Shown here: positions 49,579 through 58,757 of the stretch, in pieces
How the letters are laid out: every line of letters starts with the position of its first letter
Position numbering within the stretch: the stretch's first letter is position 1
Source: Thalassotalea euphylliae
GTDB taxonomy: Bacteria > Pseudomonadota > Gammaproteobacteria > Enterobacterales > Alteromonadaceae
Assembly: GCF_003390335.1 (NCBI RefSeq)
Contig: NZ_QUOU01000001.1
Location: forward strand, 372,001-436,000
DNA length: 64,000 bases
Direction of reading: 5' to 3'
Made by a program: the position numbers and the translations under genes
The notes under the pieces: generated by a model
What the model was told of the DNA's origin: nothing
Seen by the model: the letters and a program-made list of their open reading frames with translations, nothing else
Databases searched by the model: none

Positions 49579-50766
49579 TTAGCGACCAAATCGCTGATAA
49601 AAAGCGTTCAGCTGTGCCTGAGCTTGCGCCAGGTTGATTGGTTGAAAACGCATTTTTTGCCCCGGCTTGAGCTGCGCTAATCTAAAGAGGTCGGTTTTCA
49701 TCACTGTGCCGATGCTCGGGTAGCCGCCGATAGTTTGCCTATCTTTCATCAGGACAATCCACTGCTCAGCGCTGGGTAATTGAATCTGGCCGTAGACCAC
49801 GGGCTTGGAAATATTGCCTGATACATCGGCAAGTGCTTGGTATGCAGACTTTATTGCGCCGTTTGGTGATTGAAGGTTAACTCGATAACCCATTTTGTTT
49901 GAGCTGGTGTCGATTGAAAAAGTTTGCGCAAGCAGTAACGCTTGGGGTGTGGCACTTAATTGTTGCCAATAGGTGTTGGCAATAAATCTCGCGACAAAGG
50001 GCTGCTCGCGCCCCGCTAGTGAGTAAAAATTGCTATAAGACGTTTGATTTTTAACGACTTGTTTTGTTTTGACCTGTTTTATTGTGACTTTCTTTGTGGT
50101 GAGTTGTTCGCTGCGCACTGGCACTTTTTCGCTTTCGCGCAGAGCTGTTGTCGTTGACGTTGCCGCGAAATAGTCGGTAATGGGAGCTGCGCTCAGTTTG
50201 TTGTTTGTGCTTTGTGAAGACAATTTAGCGATAGCACTATTAAACCAATTGTCGTGTTTAAAACCACCTGCAACACTCAGATAGGCATAGTTTCCCACTT
50301 TAAGCGGCGCAATGCGCAGGATATCGCCAGCTTGTGCGGTGATCACCTGCCAAAAATCTTTAGTCTCTTGGTTTAGCGTTAGATCTGCCTTTGGTGGCGT
50401 GAATTCCGCTGCTGCTTGTGTCGCCGTTTGTCGCTTGTTTACCGCCGCGTTTGCGCCCGTCACCACGAGCTGGCAAGTATGGTGAATCGCGATTTCAATA
50501 TTGCCCAGTAATACTTCGAGCGCGGCTTCTTCCGCTTGATTGCCGACGAGGTGGTTTGCTTGCAATAGCGCATATTCATCCGCCGCACCTGACGCTGATA
50601 CCCCAAACTGGCTTGATTGTTTGCGCCCCAAATCTTGCAAGCACACGCGCTCAGCCCCTTGGGTAACGGTGAAAAGCTTGAGTGCCTTAGCGTTTACTTT
50701 ATTGGTGACTTTAGTGCTTGTTTTAGTGCTTGTTTTAGTGCTGGTTTTAGCGTTTGGCTCAGTCAT
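49579..50766 (-). CDS. pxpC: 5-oxoprolinase subunit C (KipA/PxpC family)
   Basis: A 395-aa carboxyltransferase-like subunit of 5-oxoprolinase, with PxpA and PxpB. Landmarks are LQDLGRKQSSQFGVSASGAA at the start of the conserved domain and VLMKDRQTIGGYPSIGTV near the end. I chose ATG 50766 (MTEPNAKTST), which overlaps the pxpB stop; a longer frame to 50826 exists. The first 35 residues are a Lys/Thr/Ser repeat encoded by a 12-bp tandem repeat. A second Lys-rich insertion lies around residue 210, so this copy is longer than usual. Confidence 0.85.
   Translation of the reverse strand: MTEPNAKTSTKTSTKTSTKVTNKVNAKALKLFTVTQGAERVCLQDLGRKQSSQFGVSASGAADEYALLQANHLVGNQAEEAALEVLLGNIEIAIHHTCQLVVTGANAAVNKRQTATQAAAEFTPPKADLTLNQETKDFWQVITAQAGDILRIAPLKVGNYAYLSVAGGFKHDNWFNSAIAKLSSQSTNNKLSAAPITDYFAATSTTTALRESEKVPVRSEQLTTKKVTIKQVKTKQVVKNQTSYSNFYSLAGREQPFVARFIANTYWQQLSATPQALLLAQTFSIDTSSNKMGYRVNLQSPNGAIKSAYQALADVSGNISKPVVYGQIQLPSAEQWIVLMKDRQTIGGYPSIGTVMKTDLFRLAQLKPGQKMRFQPINLAQAQAQLNAFYQRFGR
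50709..50756. repeat. 12-bp tandem repeat in the pxpC start
   Basis: Four 12-base units (TTTTAGTGCTTG on the plus strand, the first and last divergent) encode a KTST-type repeat in PxpC. The period is a multiple of three, so copy number change keeps the frame. Confidence 0.9.
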
Positions 50767-51568
50767 GTTGCGTTGGCTCACTTGTTGACTCGCTTTCAAG
50801 CGCGATGACTCCACCAAGCTGCTCAAACTCTGCCAGTGAAATCCCTTGAAAGCGCACGGTATCGCCAGTATTTATCAGGCTTTCTATACCTTCATCTGTA
50901 ATTTGATAAAGCGGGATTGGGCATTGCCCAATAATATGCCAACCGCCGGGGCTGGCGTCTGGGTAGATAGCCGTTTGTTCACCAGCAATGGCAATCGCGC
51001 CTGCGGGCATCTGTTTTCTGGGCATACTTTTTCTTGGCAGTCTCAGTTGTGAGTCAATACTGGCTAGATAAGCAAAGCCGGGGGTAAAACCTAGCGCATA
51101 GGCGTAATAATCCAGCTCGCTGTGTTTAGCGATAATGGCTTGCTGGCTCAGGCCTGTCGCTTGCATCACGTAGGGAAGATCCCAAGCTGCTTGCTCGCCA
51201 TAATAAGCTGGAATGGTGATGACTCTAGGTGTAGGTTGTGCTTGGTTATTTACAGTGCTGTTTACTAGGTTATCCGCTGCGCCTTGAGCGCTATTTTCTT
51301 GGTCACAGCTCGCTTGGATAACATGCTCGACAAGCACGCGTAATTGCTCGGCAGACAGTAATTGGTAGCGATAGCTAAGCAGCAGGGAATTAAAGCTAGC
51401 GAGTGACTCAGTAATGTAGTGGCTAAGTTTATTTTCTAGCTGTGCTTGCAGGCATAGAATACCTTGGTGTTGGTGACGGCACACTTGTTCAGGCCAGAGC
51501 AAAAGCAGGGCATCTTCACTGATAAAATCAAATTGAATATCGCTGGCTGACATGGGTATGTCTCGCAT
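50759..51568 (-). CDS. pxpB: 5-oxoprolinase subunit B (KipI/PxpB family)
   Basis: A 269-aa protein of the KipI family, a cyclophilin-like fold subunit that with PxpC assists PxpA in ATP-dependent opening of 5-oxoproline. Key segments are IPAYYGEQAAWDLPYVMQAT, YALGFTPGFAYLASI and RKSMPRKQMPAGAIAIAGEQ, followed by PGGWHIIGQCP. The start could be ATG 51568 or the internal ATG 51553. It overlaps pxpC by 8 bases and follows pxpA by 13. Confidence 0.9.
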   Translation of the reverse strand: MRDIPMSASDIQFDFISEDALLLLWPEQVCRHQHQGILCLQAQLENKLSHYITESLASFNSLLLSYRYQLLSAEQLRVLVEHVIQASCDQENSAQGAADNLVNSTVNNQAQPTPRVITIPAYYGEQAAWDLPYVMQATGLSQQAIIAKHSELDYYAYALGFTPGFAYLASIDSQLRLPRKSMPRKQMPAGAIAIAGEQTAIYPDASPGGWHIIGQCPIPLYQITDEGIESLINTGDTVRFQGISLAEFEQLGGVIALESESTSEPTQHD

Positions 51569-51581
51569 GTTAATAGTGCTG

Positions 51582-52331
51582 TTAGTGAATACTTGCTAGT
51601 TTTTTGGCTATCGCCAGTGCATTGTCGGTATCTGAGTGTACACAGATAGTATCTACCTGCAAACTCAGTGGCTTGCCGGTTACACTGGTTAACTTGCCAG
51701 TTTGAGCTAGCTGGGTTACACGGGCAAAAATAGTTTGAGGATCACTAAGCACGGCATTGCCTTGAGTGCGAGGCACCAATAAACCATTGTCTTGATAATT
51801 GCGGTCGGCGAAAGCTTCAAATCGTAGATTCAGATCATATTGTTGGGCAATTTGTTGCCAATCCTGGGTGTTGGGCAATGCTTGGATAACCAGCACTAAG
51901 TTGGCGTCAAACTGGCTGAGGGCTTGGCACAGGGTTTCAAATAAAGCCAAATCGCGCATCATATCGTTATAGAGTGCGCCATGCGGTTTGACAAACTCAA
52001 GTTGGGTGCCGTTGACTTGACAAATGCCCTGCAGTGCACCTAACTGATAGTGCAGCTGCGCAATCAGTTCACTGGCTGCCATTTTCATTGAGCGGCGACC
52101 AAAGCCTTGTAAATCAGGGTAGCTTGGATGTGCGCCAATACTTACCTGATGTTTAACAGCAAGCGCTACGGTTTGTTGCATTACCACAGGGTCGCCAGCG
52201 TGAAAACCGCAAGCAATGTTGGCCTCATCAATCAGCGGCATGACATCCGCGTCTCGCCCCATTTGCCATTGGCCAAAACTCTCACCTAAATCACAGTTAA
52301 GCTTAATTTTTTTTACGCTACGATCGCACAT
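51582..52331 (-). CDS. pxpA: 5-oxoprolinase subunit A (LamB/YcsF family, PxpA)
   Basis: A 249-aa subunit that hydrolyses 5-oxoproline (pyroglutamate), a damage product of glutamine and glutamate, to L-glutamate with ATP. LNCDLGESFGQW, NIACGFHAGDP, KPHGALYN and the C-terminal ICVHSDT are hallmark motifs. I chose ATG 52331; an upstream GTG at 52349 would add six residues. It leads the pxpABC cluster. Confidence 0.92.
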   Translation of the reverse strand: MCDRSVKKIKLNCDLGESFGQWQMGRDADVMPLIDEANIACGFHAGDPVVMQQTVALAVKHQVSIGAHPSYPDLQGFGRRSMKMAASELIAQLHYQLGALQGICQVNGTQLEFVKPHGALYNDMMRDLALFETLCQALSQFDANLVLVIQALPNTQDWQQIAQQYDLNLRFEAFADRNYQDNGLLVPRTQGNAVLSDPQTIFARVTQLAQTGKLTSVTGKPLSLQVDTICVHSDTDNALAIAKKLASIH

Positions 52332-52685
52332 TTCTTCTGGGTTACACACTTTGTTTCTACCGCAATGAATTGTTTATACCGCAATTAAGTGGCTGGTGCG
52401 ACAATTTGTCACATCGTCTCAATGCCGTGGCAGCGGTATGCTGATAACCAATCAACGCATTCACTTGTGTGTTTTATTTGCTCTTCCTTACAAATATGCA
52501 TCGTTAACGAACTAACTTTGGAGTTAAAGTTGGCGCTGGTGTTAAGGCTTGCAAAGCAAGCGAGGCGCCATTAGCCTCTGTCTGGGTGTAGAATTGAGTG
52601 CATCGCTCTATATGTATTGGCATAAGGGCATAGTGCATTGGTATAAGGGCATATTTTTTAAGGTATCGCGTTGAAGACACAATTG
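52332..52685. other. Divergent gap between pxpA and the RegB-like kinase
   Basis: Promoter space for two divergent units. It contains a direct repeat: ATTGGCATAAGGGCATA (52616-52632) and ATTGGTATAAGGGCATA (52637-52653). It also has a GCTTGCAAAGCAAGC dyad near 52546. No RNA gene recognised. Confidence 0.55.
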
Positions 52686-53966
52686 ATGGCTAGATTTTTC
52701 TCATGGAACGTTCCGCAGACAGTTCCGCAAAAAACCGCATGGTTTTTTCTACCTTGGCTACTGTGGTTGACCTGCCTCGTAGCCATTTTTTTCCTTGGTG
52801 ATGCCAACAACCCTATCGTCTGGGCAATAAGCTTTGGCTATGCGTTGATACTCGCCCTAATGACTCGCTATCTAGATCTACGCGAGCTTTCTTCAACGGC
52901 GCAGCCTGAAACGGTGCACATCGTGCTATCGCTCGCGCCATTTATCCTGGATTTATGTTTTTATGGTGTGCTTTTGCAACTGCATGGCGGCGCCAGTAAT
53001 GCGGGGGTATTTATTCTTTATTTACCTGTGATTGTTGCGTCGATGGAGATGAAGCGGCGTATTGCTTGGTTTGTTGCAATGCTTGCGATCACAATTTATA
53101 CATTATTAATGCTGCAAGGGCACGCCGCGCACTTTGAACATTTATCAGAAAGCTTTACTAATCACCTTTCGGGGATGTGGCTCACTTTTGTGATCTCAAC
53201 CTTGTTGATGACTTGGTTCGTGACCCAGCAGCGTCAGGCGATTATTGGCCAGCAAAAACAAATTCGAAAACTGCGCGAGCGCCAATTGAGAGATGAGCAA
53301 ATTCTTTCGGTGGCAACCATGGGCGCTAATACCACCCACCGCTTGGCAACACCGTTATCGACAGCTCGCTTGTTGGTTGACGAACTCAACGAGCAAAAAG
53401 CGTTCGAGCAGAGCTTAGTCGATGAACTGAGCGCCCAAATTCACGTTTGTCATCAAACCGTTCATACCATTGCTCAACAGGTACGCAGTCATCAATCAGC
53501 CAATATGCAGCGCTTGCCGATTGATGATTTTATTCAGCAAACCTTGCAGTATTGGTGGATCAGCCGTAACGATATTCGCTACCAACTCAATGTCGCACCA
53601 CAATGTGCTGACTATGCGCTAGCAACCGACTTTAACCTGCAAATGTCACTGACTAACTTACTCGAAAACGCGGCCTATGCCAGCCTAGCGAACCAGCAGG
53701 ACGAGATTAGCATTGAAGTGGCGATTAAAGATCAGCAAGTGGTGATTAATATTGATGATCAAGGGCAAGGTATTGATCCACAGTTAATGTCACAATTGGG
53801 CCAAGTGAAAGTCTCTAGCAAGCCACAGGGCATGGGGATGGGCTTAGCACTGGCGAATGCCACGATAGAGCGTTTTGCAGGGCAGCTTCAGTTATTTAAT
53901 TTACCTAGCGGTTCACGTAGCCAAGTGGTGTTGCCGTGCCAGCCATTAGCGGCTGCAAGCATCTAG
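52686..53966 (+). CDS. RegB/ActS/PrrB-like redox sensor histidine kinase
   Basis: A 426-aa membrane kinase with about six N-terminal helices (about 20-180). The loop GGASNAGVF (101-109) aligns with the quinone-sensing GGxxNPF motif of RegB but has Ala-Gly where Pro-Phe is expected. The phospho-acceptor H218 is in NTTHRLATPLSTA; the usual HELxTPL is HRLATPL here. C255 in HVCHQTV aligns with the redox-active cysteine of RegB. A HATPase domain follows (NLLENAAYASLANQ, GMGLALANATIERF). It forms a pair with the next gene. Confidence 0.85.
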   Translation: MARFFSWNVPQTVPQKTAWFFLPWLLWLTCLVAIFFLGDANNPIVWAISFGYALILALMTRYLDLRELSSTAQPETVHIVLSLAPFILDLCFYGVLLQLHGGASNAGVFILYLPVIVASMEMKRRIAWFVAMLAITIYTLLMLQGHAAHFEHLSESFTNHLSGMWLTFVISTLLMTWFVTQQRQAIIGQQKQIRKLRERQLRDEQILSVATMGANTTHRLATPLSTARLLVDELNEQKAFEQSLVDELSAQIHVCHQTVHTIAQQVRSHQSANMQRLPIDDFIQQTLQYWWISRNDIRYQLNVAPQCADYALATDFNLQMSLTNLLENAAYASLANQQDEISIEVAIKDQQVVINIDDQGQGIDPQLMSQLGQVKVSSKPQGMGMGLALANATIERFAGQLQLFNLPSGSRSQVVLPCQPLAAASI

Positions 53967-54039
53967 TTCGGGCTAAGAAACTAAGTTCACAACAAAAACC
54001 AGCACCATAAAAAATAAAATTCAAAGACGGAAAAGTACG

Positions 54040-54585
54040 TTGAAATTACTGTTACTTGAAGATGATATAGCGTTTGCTGGCGTATTAGCCCGTCAACTAT
54101 CGCGCAAAGGCTATCAGGTCGAGCATATCGACCAGCTCGATGCATTATTGCCGAGCTGTCAAAGCTGGCAGCCAGATGCTGTGGTACTTGATATGAACTT
54201 AGGTACAGATTCCTCACTACCGCTCATTCAACGGGTACGCGCTGTGCTACCCAGCAGTAAAATTGTGTTAGTGACTGGTTATGCCAGTATTGCCACAACC
54301 GTTACGGCGATAAAGTCAGGTGCAGATGATTACCTGCCCAAGCCTATCGAGTTAAGTTCGTTATTGGCGGTGTTGGGCGATAATCAACAGACTAAAAGCG
54401 ATGCAGAAACTGATCACTCAGCTCAACAGGTCAAAACGCTTACCTCTCCTGAGCGTATTGAATGGGAATATATTCAACGGGTATTGCAAGAAAACCAAGG
54501 CAATGTCTCGGCGACCGCACGTCAACTGAATATGCATCGCAGAACCTTGCAGCGCAAGCTGGCGAAAAAGCCTGTGAATAGCTGA
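54040..54585 (+). CDS. RegA/ActR/PrrA-like response regulator
   Basis: A 181-aa regulator with a receiver domain (LLLLEDDIAF, phospho-acceptor D51 in VVLDMNLG, and lysine in YLPKPIEL). A short Fis-type helix-turn-helix follows at about 135-175 (GNVSATARQLNMHRRTLQRK). It starts at TTG 54040, since no ATG or GTG fits and the receiver begins there. Sits 73 bases after the kinase gene and is probably its partner, controlling redox-related genes. Confidence 0.88.
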   Translation: MKLLLLEDDIAFAGVLARQLSRKGYQVEHIDQLDALLPSCQSWQPDAVVLDMNLGTDSSLPLIQRVRAVLPSSKIVLVTGYASIATTVTAIKSGADDYLPKPIELSSLLAVLGDNQQTKSDAETDHSAQQVKTLTSPERIEWEYIQRVLQENQGNVSATARQLNMHRRTLQRKLAKKPVNS

Positions 54586-54600
54586 CAGTAAACAGGCGAG

Positions 54601-55068
54601 TTAGGCACTTAGCTCGCTAAACTCGCCATTGAGTGCATGTCTTAAATCTTGTGGTGCCAAACCAATTTCTAACCCGCGACGACCAGCGCTCACATAGATT
54701 TTCGCCTGTTGCTCCGCGCTCGCATCAATAAAAGTTGGCAAGCGCTTTTTTTGTCCAAGAGGGCTAACGCCACCGAGTACATAGCCGGTGCTACGCTGCA
54801 CTTTATCGGGATTAGCCATGACCGCTTTTTTGGCCTTTGCCGCTTTGGCGATAAGCTTTAGGCTAAGTTTTTCTGCCACGGGAATGATGGCAACGATAAG
54901 TTGACCTTGCTCTGTTTCCACCACTAAGGTTTTAAATACGCTTGCGGCTGGGAGCGCAAGTTTTTCTACCGCTTCCATACCATAGGAAGCGGCATTACTA
55001 TCGTGTTGATATTCTAAAAGCTCAAACGCCAGCTTTTGGCGTTTGGCAAAGGTGACGGCTGGGGTCAT
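54601..55068 (-). CDS. ybaK: Cys-tRNA(Pro)/Cys-tRNA(Cys) deacylase YbaK
   Basis: A 155-aa trans-editing deacylase that removes cysteine from mischarged tRNA-Pro. VLGGVSPLGQKKRLPTFID holds the conserved lysine region, and the domain spans nearly the whole length. Convergent with the response regulator (15-base gap) and 14 bases after the fused MOSC gene on the same strand. Confidence 0.92.
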   Translation of the reverse strand: MTPAVTFAKRQKLAFELLEYQHDSNAASYGMEAVEKLALPAASVFKTLVVETEQGQLIVAIIPVAEKLSLKLIAKAAKAKKAVMANPDKVQRSTGYVLGGVSPLGQKKRLPTFIDASAEQQAKIYVSAGRRGLEIGLAPQDLRHALNGEFSELSA

Positions 55069-55082
55069 AGGTTAGGTTTTAC

Positions 55083-57029
55083 TTACTTTCTCGGTGGTAC
55101 TTTACTGATCACAATATCCGATTTCGGTACACAGCTACAAGCGAGAATATAACCTTGCGCTTTGTCGCTCGGCATCAGGCCATCACTGGCTAGCTCGCGC
55201 ACTTCACCACTCTCCAGCTTTACTTTACAACTGCCACACATACCGCCGCGACAGGAATAAGACATGATTAAGCCGGCCGCTTCTCCTTGTTCTAGGATGG
55301 ACTCTTTGGTGTTACCAACCACTGCCTTATCCCATGAGTCAAAGCGAATGCTGACTGGCGAGGGCATTGGCACACTAGCGCTTTCAGTGCTTTTATCGTT
55401 TAGGCGTTTTCCAAAGCTTTCAAAATGAAATTGTGATTCAGGTAAGCCGGCCGCGAGTAACAGGGCCTTGGCGTTGTCTCTAAATCCTTGCGGGCCGCAA
55501 ACCATAGCATCGACACTACTAATTTCCGGGATAACCGACAGCATTTTGGCATTTAGGTGGCCTTGAAAATCTTGCCACTGGGGCGAGGCTGACTGCGTGA
55601 GGGTAAAGTGTAATTTGCAATGACCATGTTGTTTGGCAAGGGCGCGCGCTTCTTCAAATGCGATTAGGTCTTTCTCGCTGCGCGCACTGTGGAAAAATAC
55701 GACTTCACGGTTATCGCATTGATCAGTCAGTGCTTTAAGCATCGACAACATCGGGGTAATACCCGAGCCAGCGCTGAGCAGTAAGATACGTTGCTGACTG
55801 ATGTTGCCTAAATGGAACTTACCATTCGGTGCTTTGGCGACAATTTCACTGCCTACCGTAAAGTGGTCGTGCAAAAAGTTCGATACTCTGCCATTGGGCA
55901 CGCGCTTAACGGTGATCGTTAAGGTTTCGCTGCGCGTTGGCGACGAGCTTAGGGTGTAAATGGCATTAACGGTTTTACCCTCGATAGTCAGCTTAAACGG
56001 TAAGTGCTGACCTGCCTGATAATGCTTGAAATTCTCCGGCAAACTGCCGTTTTTCGCTTTAAATGCAAAGGTTTTAACATCATGGGTTTCGTCGTAAATG
56101 TGCTGGCAAATCAGGCTTGCTTGTTCTGCGCTCGGCACTAGCCTTGGTATATCAGCCGCTTGTTGGCTGGTGGTTTGCTTTTTAGTGGTGTTAGCACGTC
56201 CGACCGCTTTGACATTAACAAACTCTGGCGCAAATTGGCGGTCTAGTACCGTAACTGGATCGCCTAAGCGAATTTGCCCTTGATTGAGTGGAATTAAATT
56301 TTGGCCGAATAAAACATCCCCTTTGGCTAGTTGGCGGAACGTTTTCAATGTGGCTAAAGGCTCTAGCTGGTTGTGCTTTTCACTGGTATCTGGATCAACG
56401 GTAGTAAACACGCAGCGCGTGCAAGGTTTGGTCAGCTCAAATTCCACTTCGCCAATGCGAATATGTCGCCACGTATCTTCGGCAAAAGGTTCGCAGTCTT
56501 GTACCACCATGTTCGGGCGAAATTGGCGCATAGACACAGGCTGTTTTAGGCGGCTATTTAAGTGTTCGAGCGATGCTTGCGATATTAAAAGCAAAGGGTA
56601 GCCATCGGCAAAGGCAACAGGGTTCGTGGTATTTTTAACTTGGCGATTAGATTGCTCACCAAAAAATAGCAAGTGACAGCTTTGCCCAAGAAATTGGCTA
56701 AACCACAAATCAACACTGGTATGGCAGCGCTGGCCTAAAATGGTATCGCCCCAAACCGCGACGTGCTGGTACTCGTCTATTAACTGTTGATAACGCACCG
56801 CCAATAATGGCATATCTGGTGCGGTGAGCATTAGGCCATCAGGCGTCAGGTTCGCTTGAATTAAACATAGTTTGGCGTGGGTACGGGCGGTAATAAATTG
56901 CCCATGCTGATCGCAAACCACAAAGCGGCGATCGTAAGGTAAACCAATCGGGTCAACCCAGCTTGATGATAATTGGATGCCAGCCGTTGATTTAATGGGA
57001 TAAACGCTGATCTCTTGCAAGTGTGCCAT
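55083..57029 (-). CDS. MOSC domain - flavin reductase - ferredoxin fusion
   Basis: A 648-aa redox protein. Residues 1-275 form a YcbX-like MOSC unit (ISVYPIKSTAGIQL; MRQFRPNMVV; LTKPCTRCVFTTVDP). The middle (about 320-530) is a ferredoxin-NADP reductase-type module (HYQAGQHLPFKL, AIYTLSSSPTRSE, LLSAGSGITPMLSMLKAL). The C-terminal 2Fe-2S ferredoxin has CRGGMCGSCKVKLESG plus a later LACSC. It could pass NAD(P)H electrons to a molybdenum-dependent hydroxylamine or N-oxide reductase reaction. I chose ATG 57029, the YcbX-like start. Confidence 0.88.
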   Translation of the reverse strand: MAHLQEISVYPIKSTAGIQLSSSWVDPIGLPYDRRFVVCDQHGQFITARTHAKLCLIQANLTPDGLMLTAPDMPLLAVRYQQLIDEYQHVAVWGDTILGQRCHTSVDLWFSQFLGQSCHLLFFGEQSNRQVKNTTNPVAFADGYPLLLISQASLEHLNSRLKQPVSMRQFRPNMVVQDCEPFAEDTWRHIRIGEVEFELTKPCTRCVFTTVDPDTSEKHNQLEPLATLKTFRQLAKGDVLFGQNLIPLNQGQIRLGDPVTVLDRQFAPEFVNVKAVGRANTTKKQTTSQQAADIPRLVPSAEQASLICQHIYDETHDVKTFAFKAKNGSLPENFKHYQAGQHLPFKLTIEGKTVNAIYTLSSSPTRSETLTITVKRVPNGRVSNFLHDHFTVGSEIVAKAPNGKFHLGNISQQRILLLSAGSGITPMLSMLKALTDQCDNREVVFFHSARSEKDLIAFEEARALAKQHGHCKLHFTLTQSASPQWQDFQGHLNAKMLSVIPEISSVDAMVCGPQGFRDNAKALLLAAGLPESQFHFESFGKRLNDKSTESASVPMPSPVSIRFDSWDKAVVGNTKESILEQGEAAGLIMSYSCRGGMCGSCKVKLESGEVRELASDGLMPSDKAQGYILACSCVPKSDIVISKVPPRK

Positions 57030-57308
57030 TGCGCTCTTGTACTCCTGAAAATTTGTGCCCGATACGCTATTGCCGTGCAATCCGTTTTCATTGAATAGCA
57101 CAGCAGCAGGGAATATTTTCTTAAATCTTGGTCAATTAGCGGTAATAAAGCAATGACAAATCTATGAAATTCGTTCTAGTTAGCCGTTAATTTACTTGCT
57201 GAGATAAGGCGTTAAAGGGGCAGGGTAAACGCCCGAAAGTATTCAATTGGCTGCCAGTCAGGTATATTGTCGGCTAATTGCAATTACACGAAATTTATCG
57301 ACATTCAA

Positions 57309-58757
57309 ATGAAGCACGTACATATTCTCGGCATTTGTGGCACCTTTATGGGTGGAATTGCCGCGATAGCTAAACAACTGGGTTTTCGCGTCTCAGGTTG
57401 CGATGCCAATGTTTATCCGCCCATGAGTACCCAACTGGAAGCGCTTGGCATTGAATTAATGCAAGGATATGACACCGCGCATTTGGCTGATGAGCCTGAT
57501 ATGGTGATTGTCGGTAATGCCATGGCACGTGGTAACCCTATGGTGGAGTACGTGCTCGACCGCAATATCCCGTATACCTCAGGCCCGCAATGGCTGTTAG
57601 AGAATGTCTTAAAAGATCGCTGGGTACTGGCGGTGTCGGGAACTCATGGCAAAACCACCACCAGTAGTATGCTCACTTGGATTTTAGAGTACGCGCACAT
57701 GAAACCGGGCTATTTAATTGGTGGTGTGCCGCAAAATTTTGAGGTGTCAGCACGTTTGGGTGATGCGCCATTTTTCGTGATCGAAGCCGACGAATACGAC
57801 ACCGCTTTTTTCGATAAACGCTCTAAGTTTGTTCATTACCGCCCAAGAACGCTAGTGATCAACAATATGGAATTTGATCACGCCGATATTTTTAATGATA
57901 TCAGTGATATTCAGCGTCAATTCCATCATCTGATTCGCATGGTGCCGAGCAATGGCTTGGTATTATCGCCTGCTGATGAAACCTATATCAATGAAACCCT
58001 TGAACAAGGATGCTGGACGCCAACTGAGCAGGCATTTGGCTGCGCACCATCAGAGGTTGAAGCTGCTGGCTGGCAAGCAAAGAAACTGTGTGACGATGGC
58101 AGTGCATTTGAGGTTTATTTTGCGGGGCAGCTGCAGGGTATTGTTCGTTGGTCACTGATTGGCGACTTTAATATCGACAATGCGCTGATGGCAATAGGCG
58201 CGGCGCGCCATGCTGGCGTGCCTAGCCATGTGGCGGTTGAAGCACTGGCAGCATATATCAATACCAAACGTCGATTAGAGCTTCGCGGCACGATCAACAA
58301 GGTTAAAGTCTATGACGATTTCGCGCACCACCCAACGGCAATTGCAAAAACTTTAACAGCCATGCGCAGTTATGTGCGTAAAGGAAAAGTCATTGCCGTG
58401 CTTGAGCCGAGATCCAACACCATGAAAAGTGGCGTACATAAAGACACCTTGGGCGCTTCGCTAACACAAGCGGATGAAGTGTATATTTTCCAGGGGGAGA
58501 AGGTTCAGTGGTCAGTGGCAGATATTGCTGAGCAGTGTCAGCAGGCGTGTTTTGCCGACACGGATATTGATGCGTTAGTGGCTAAGGTCGCGGCATCAGC
58601 TCAACCTGACGATCATATAGTGGTCATGAGTAACGGCGGTTTTGGTGGTTTTCATAACAAGCTACTGGCAGCGCTGGCGGCTAAATATCCGCAACTGAGC
58701 GAAACTGATAGGCCCAATTTGCAACAAGAATTCACACAAAAGGTTGAACAAGCTTAA
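57309..58757 (+). CDS. mpl: UDP-N-acetylmuramate:L-Ala-gamma-D-Glu-meso-DAP ligase
   Basis: A 482-aa Mur ligase that attaches recycled murein tripeptide to UDP-MurNAc. KHVHILGICGTFMGGIAAIA opens the Rossmann domain and VSGTHGKTTTSSML is the ATP-binding loop. LEPRSNTMKSGVHKD marks the C-terminal domain. I chose ATG 57309, the family start, over an upstream in-frame ATG. Its stop overlaps the ubiX start (TAATG), which implies coupling. Confidence 0.93.
   Translation: MKHVHILGICGTFMGGIAAIAKQLGFRVSGCDANVYPPMSTQLEALGIELMQGYDTAHLADEPDMVIVGNAMARGNPMVEYVLDRNIPYTSGPQWLLENVLKDRWVLAVSGTHGKTTTSSMLTWILEYAHMKPGYLIGGVPQNFEVSARLGDAPFFVIEADEYDTAFFDKRSKFVHYRPRTLVINNMEFDHADIFNDISDIQRQFHHLIRMVPSNGLVLSPADETYINETLEQGCWTPTEQAFGCAPSEVEAAGWQAKKLCDDGSAFEVYFAGQLQGIVRWSLIGDFNIDNALMAIGAARHAGVPSHVAVEALAAYINTKRRLELRGTINKVKVYDDFAHHPTAIAKTLTAMRSYVRKGKVIAVLEPRSNTMKSGVHKDTLGASLTQADEVYIFQGEKVQWSVADIAEQCQQACFADTDIDALVAKVAASAQPDDHIVVMSNGGFGGFHNKLLAALAAKYPQLSETDRPNLQQEFTQKVEQA

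Noticed and set aside
50540..50808. Plus-strand frames with LVLV or FSACFSA repeats opposite pxpC
   Set aside because: Antisense readings of the 12-bp repeat that codes for the KTST tail of PxpC.
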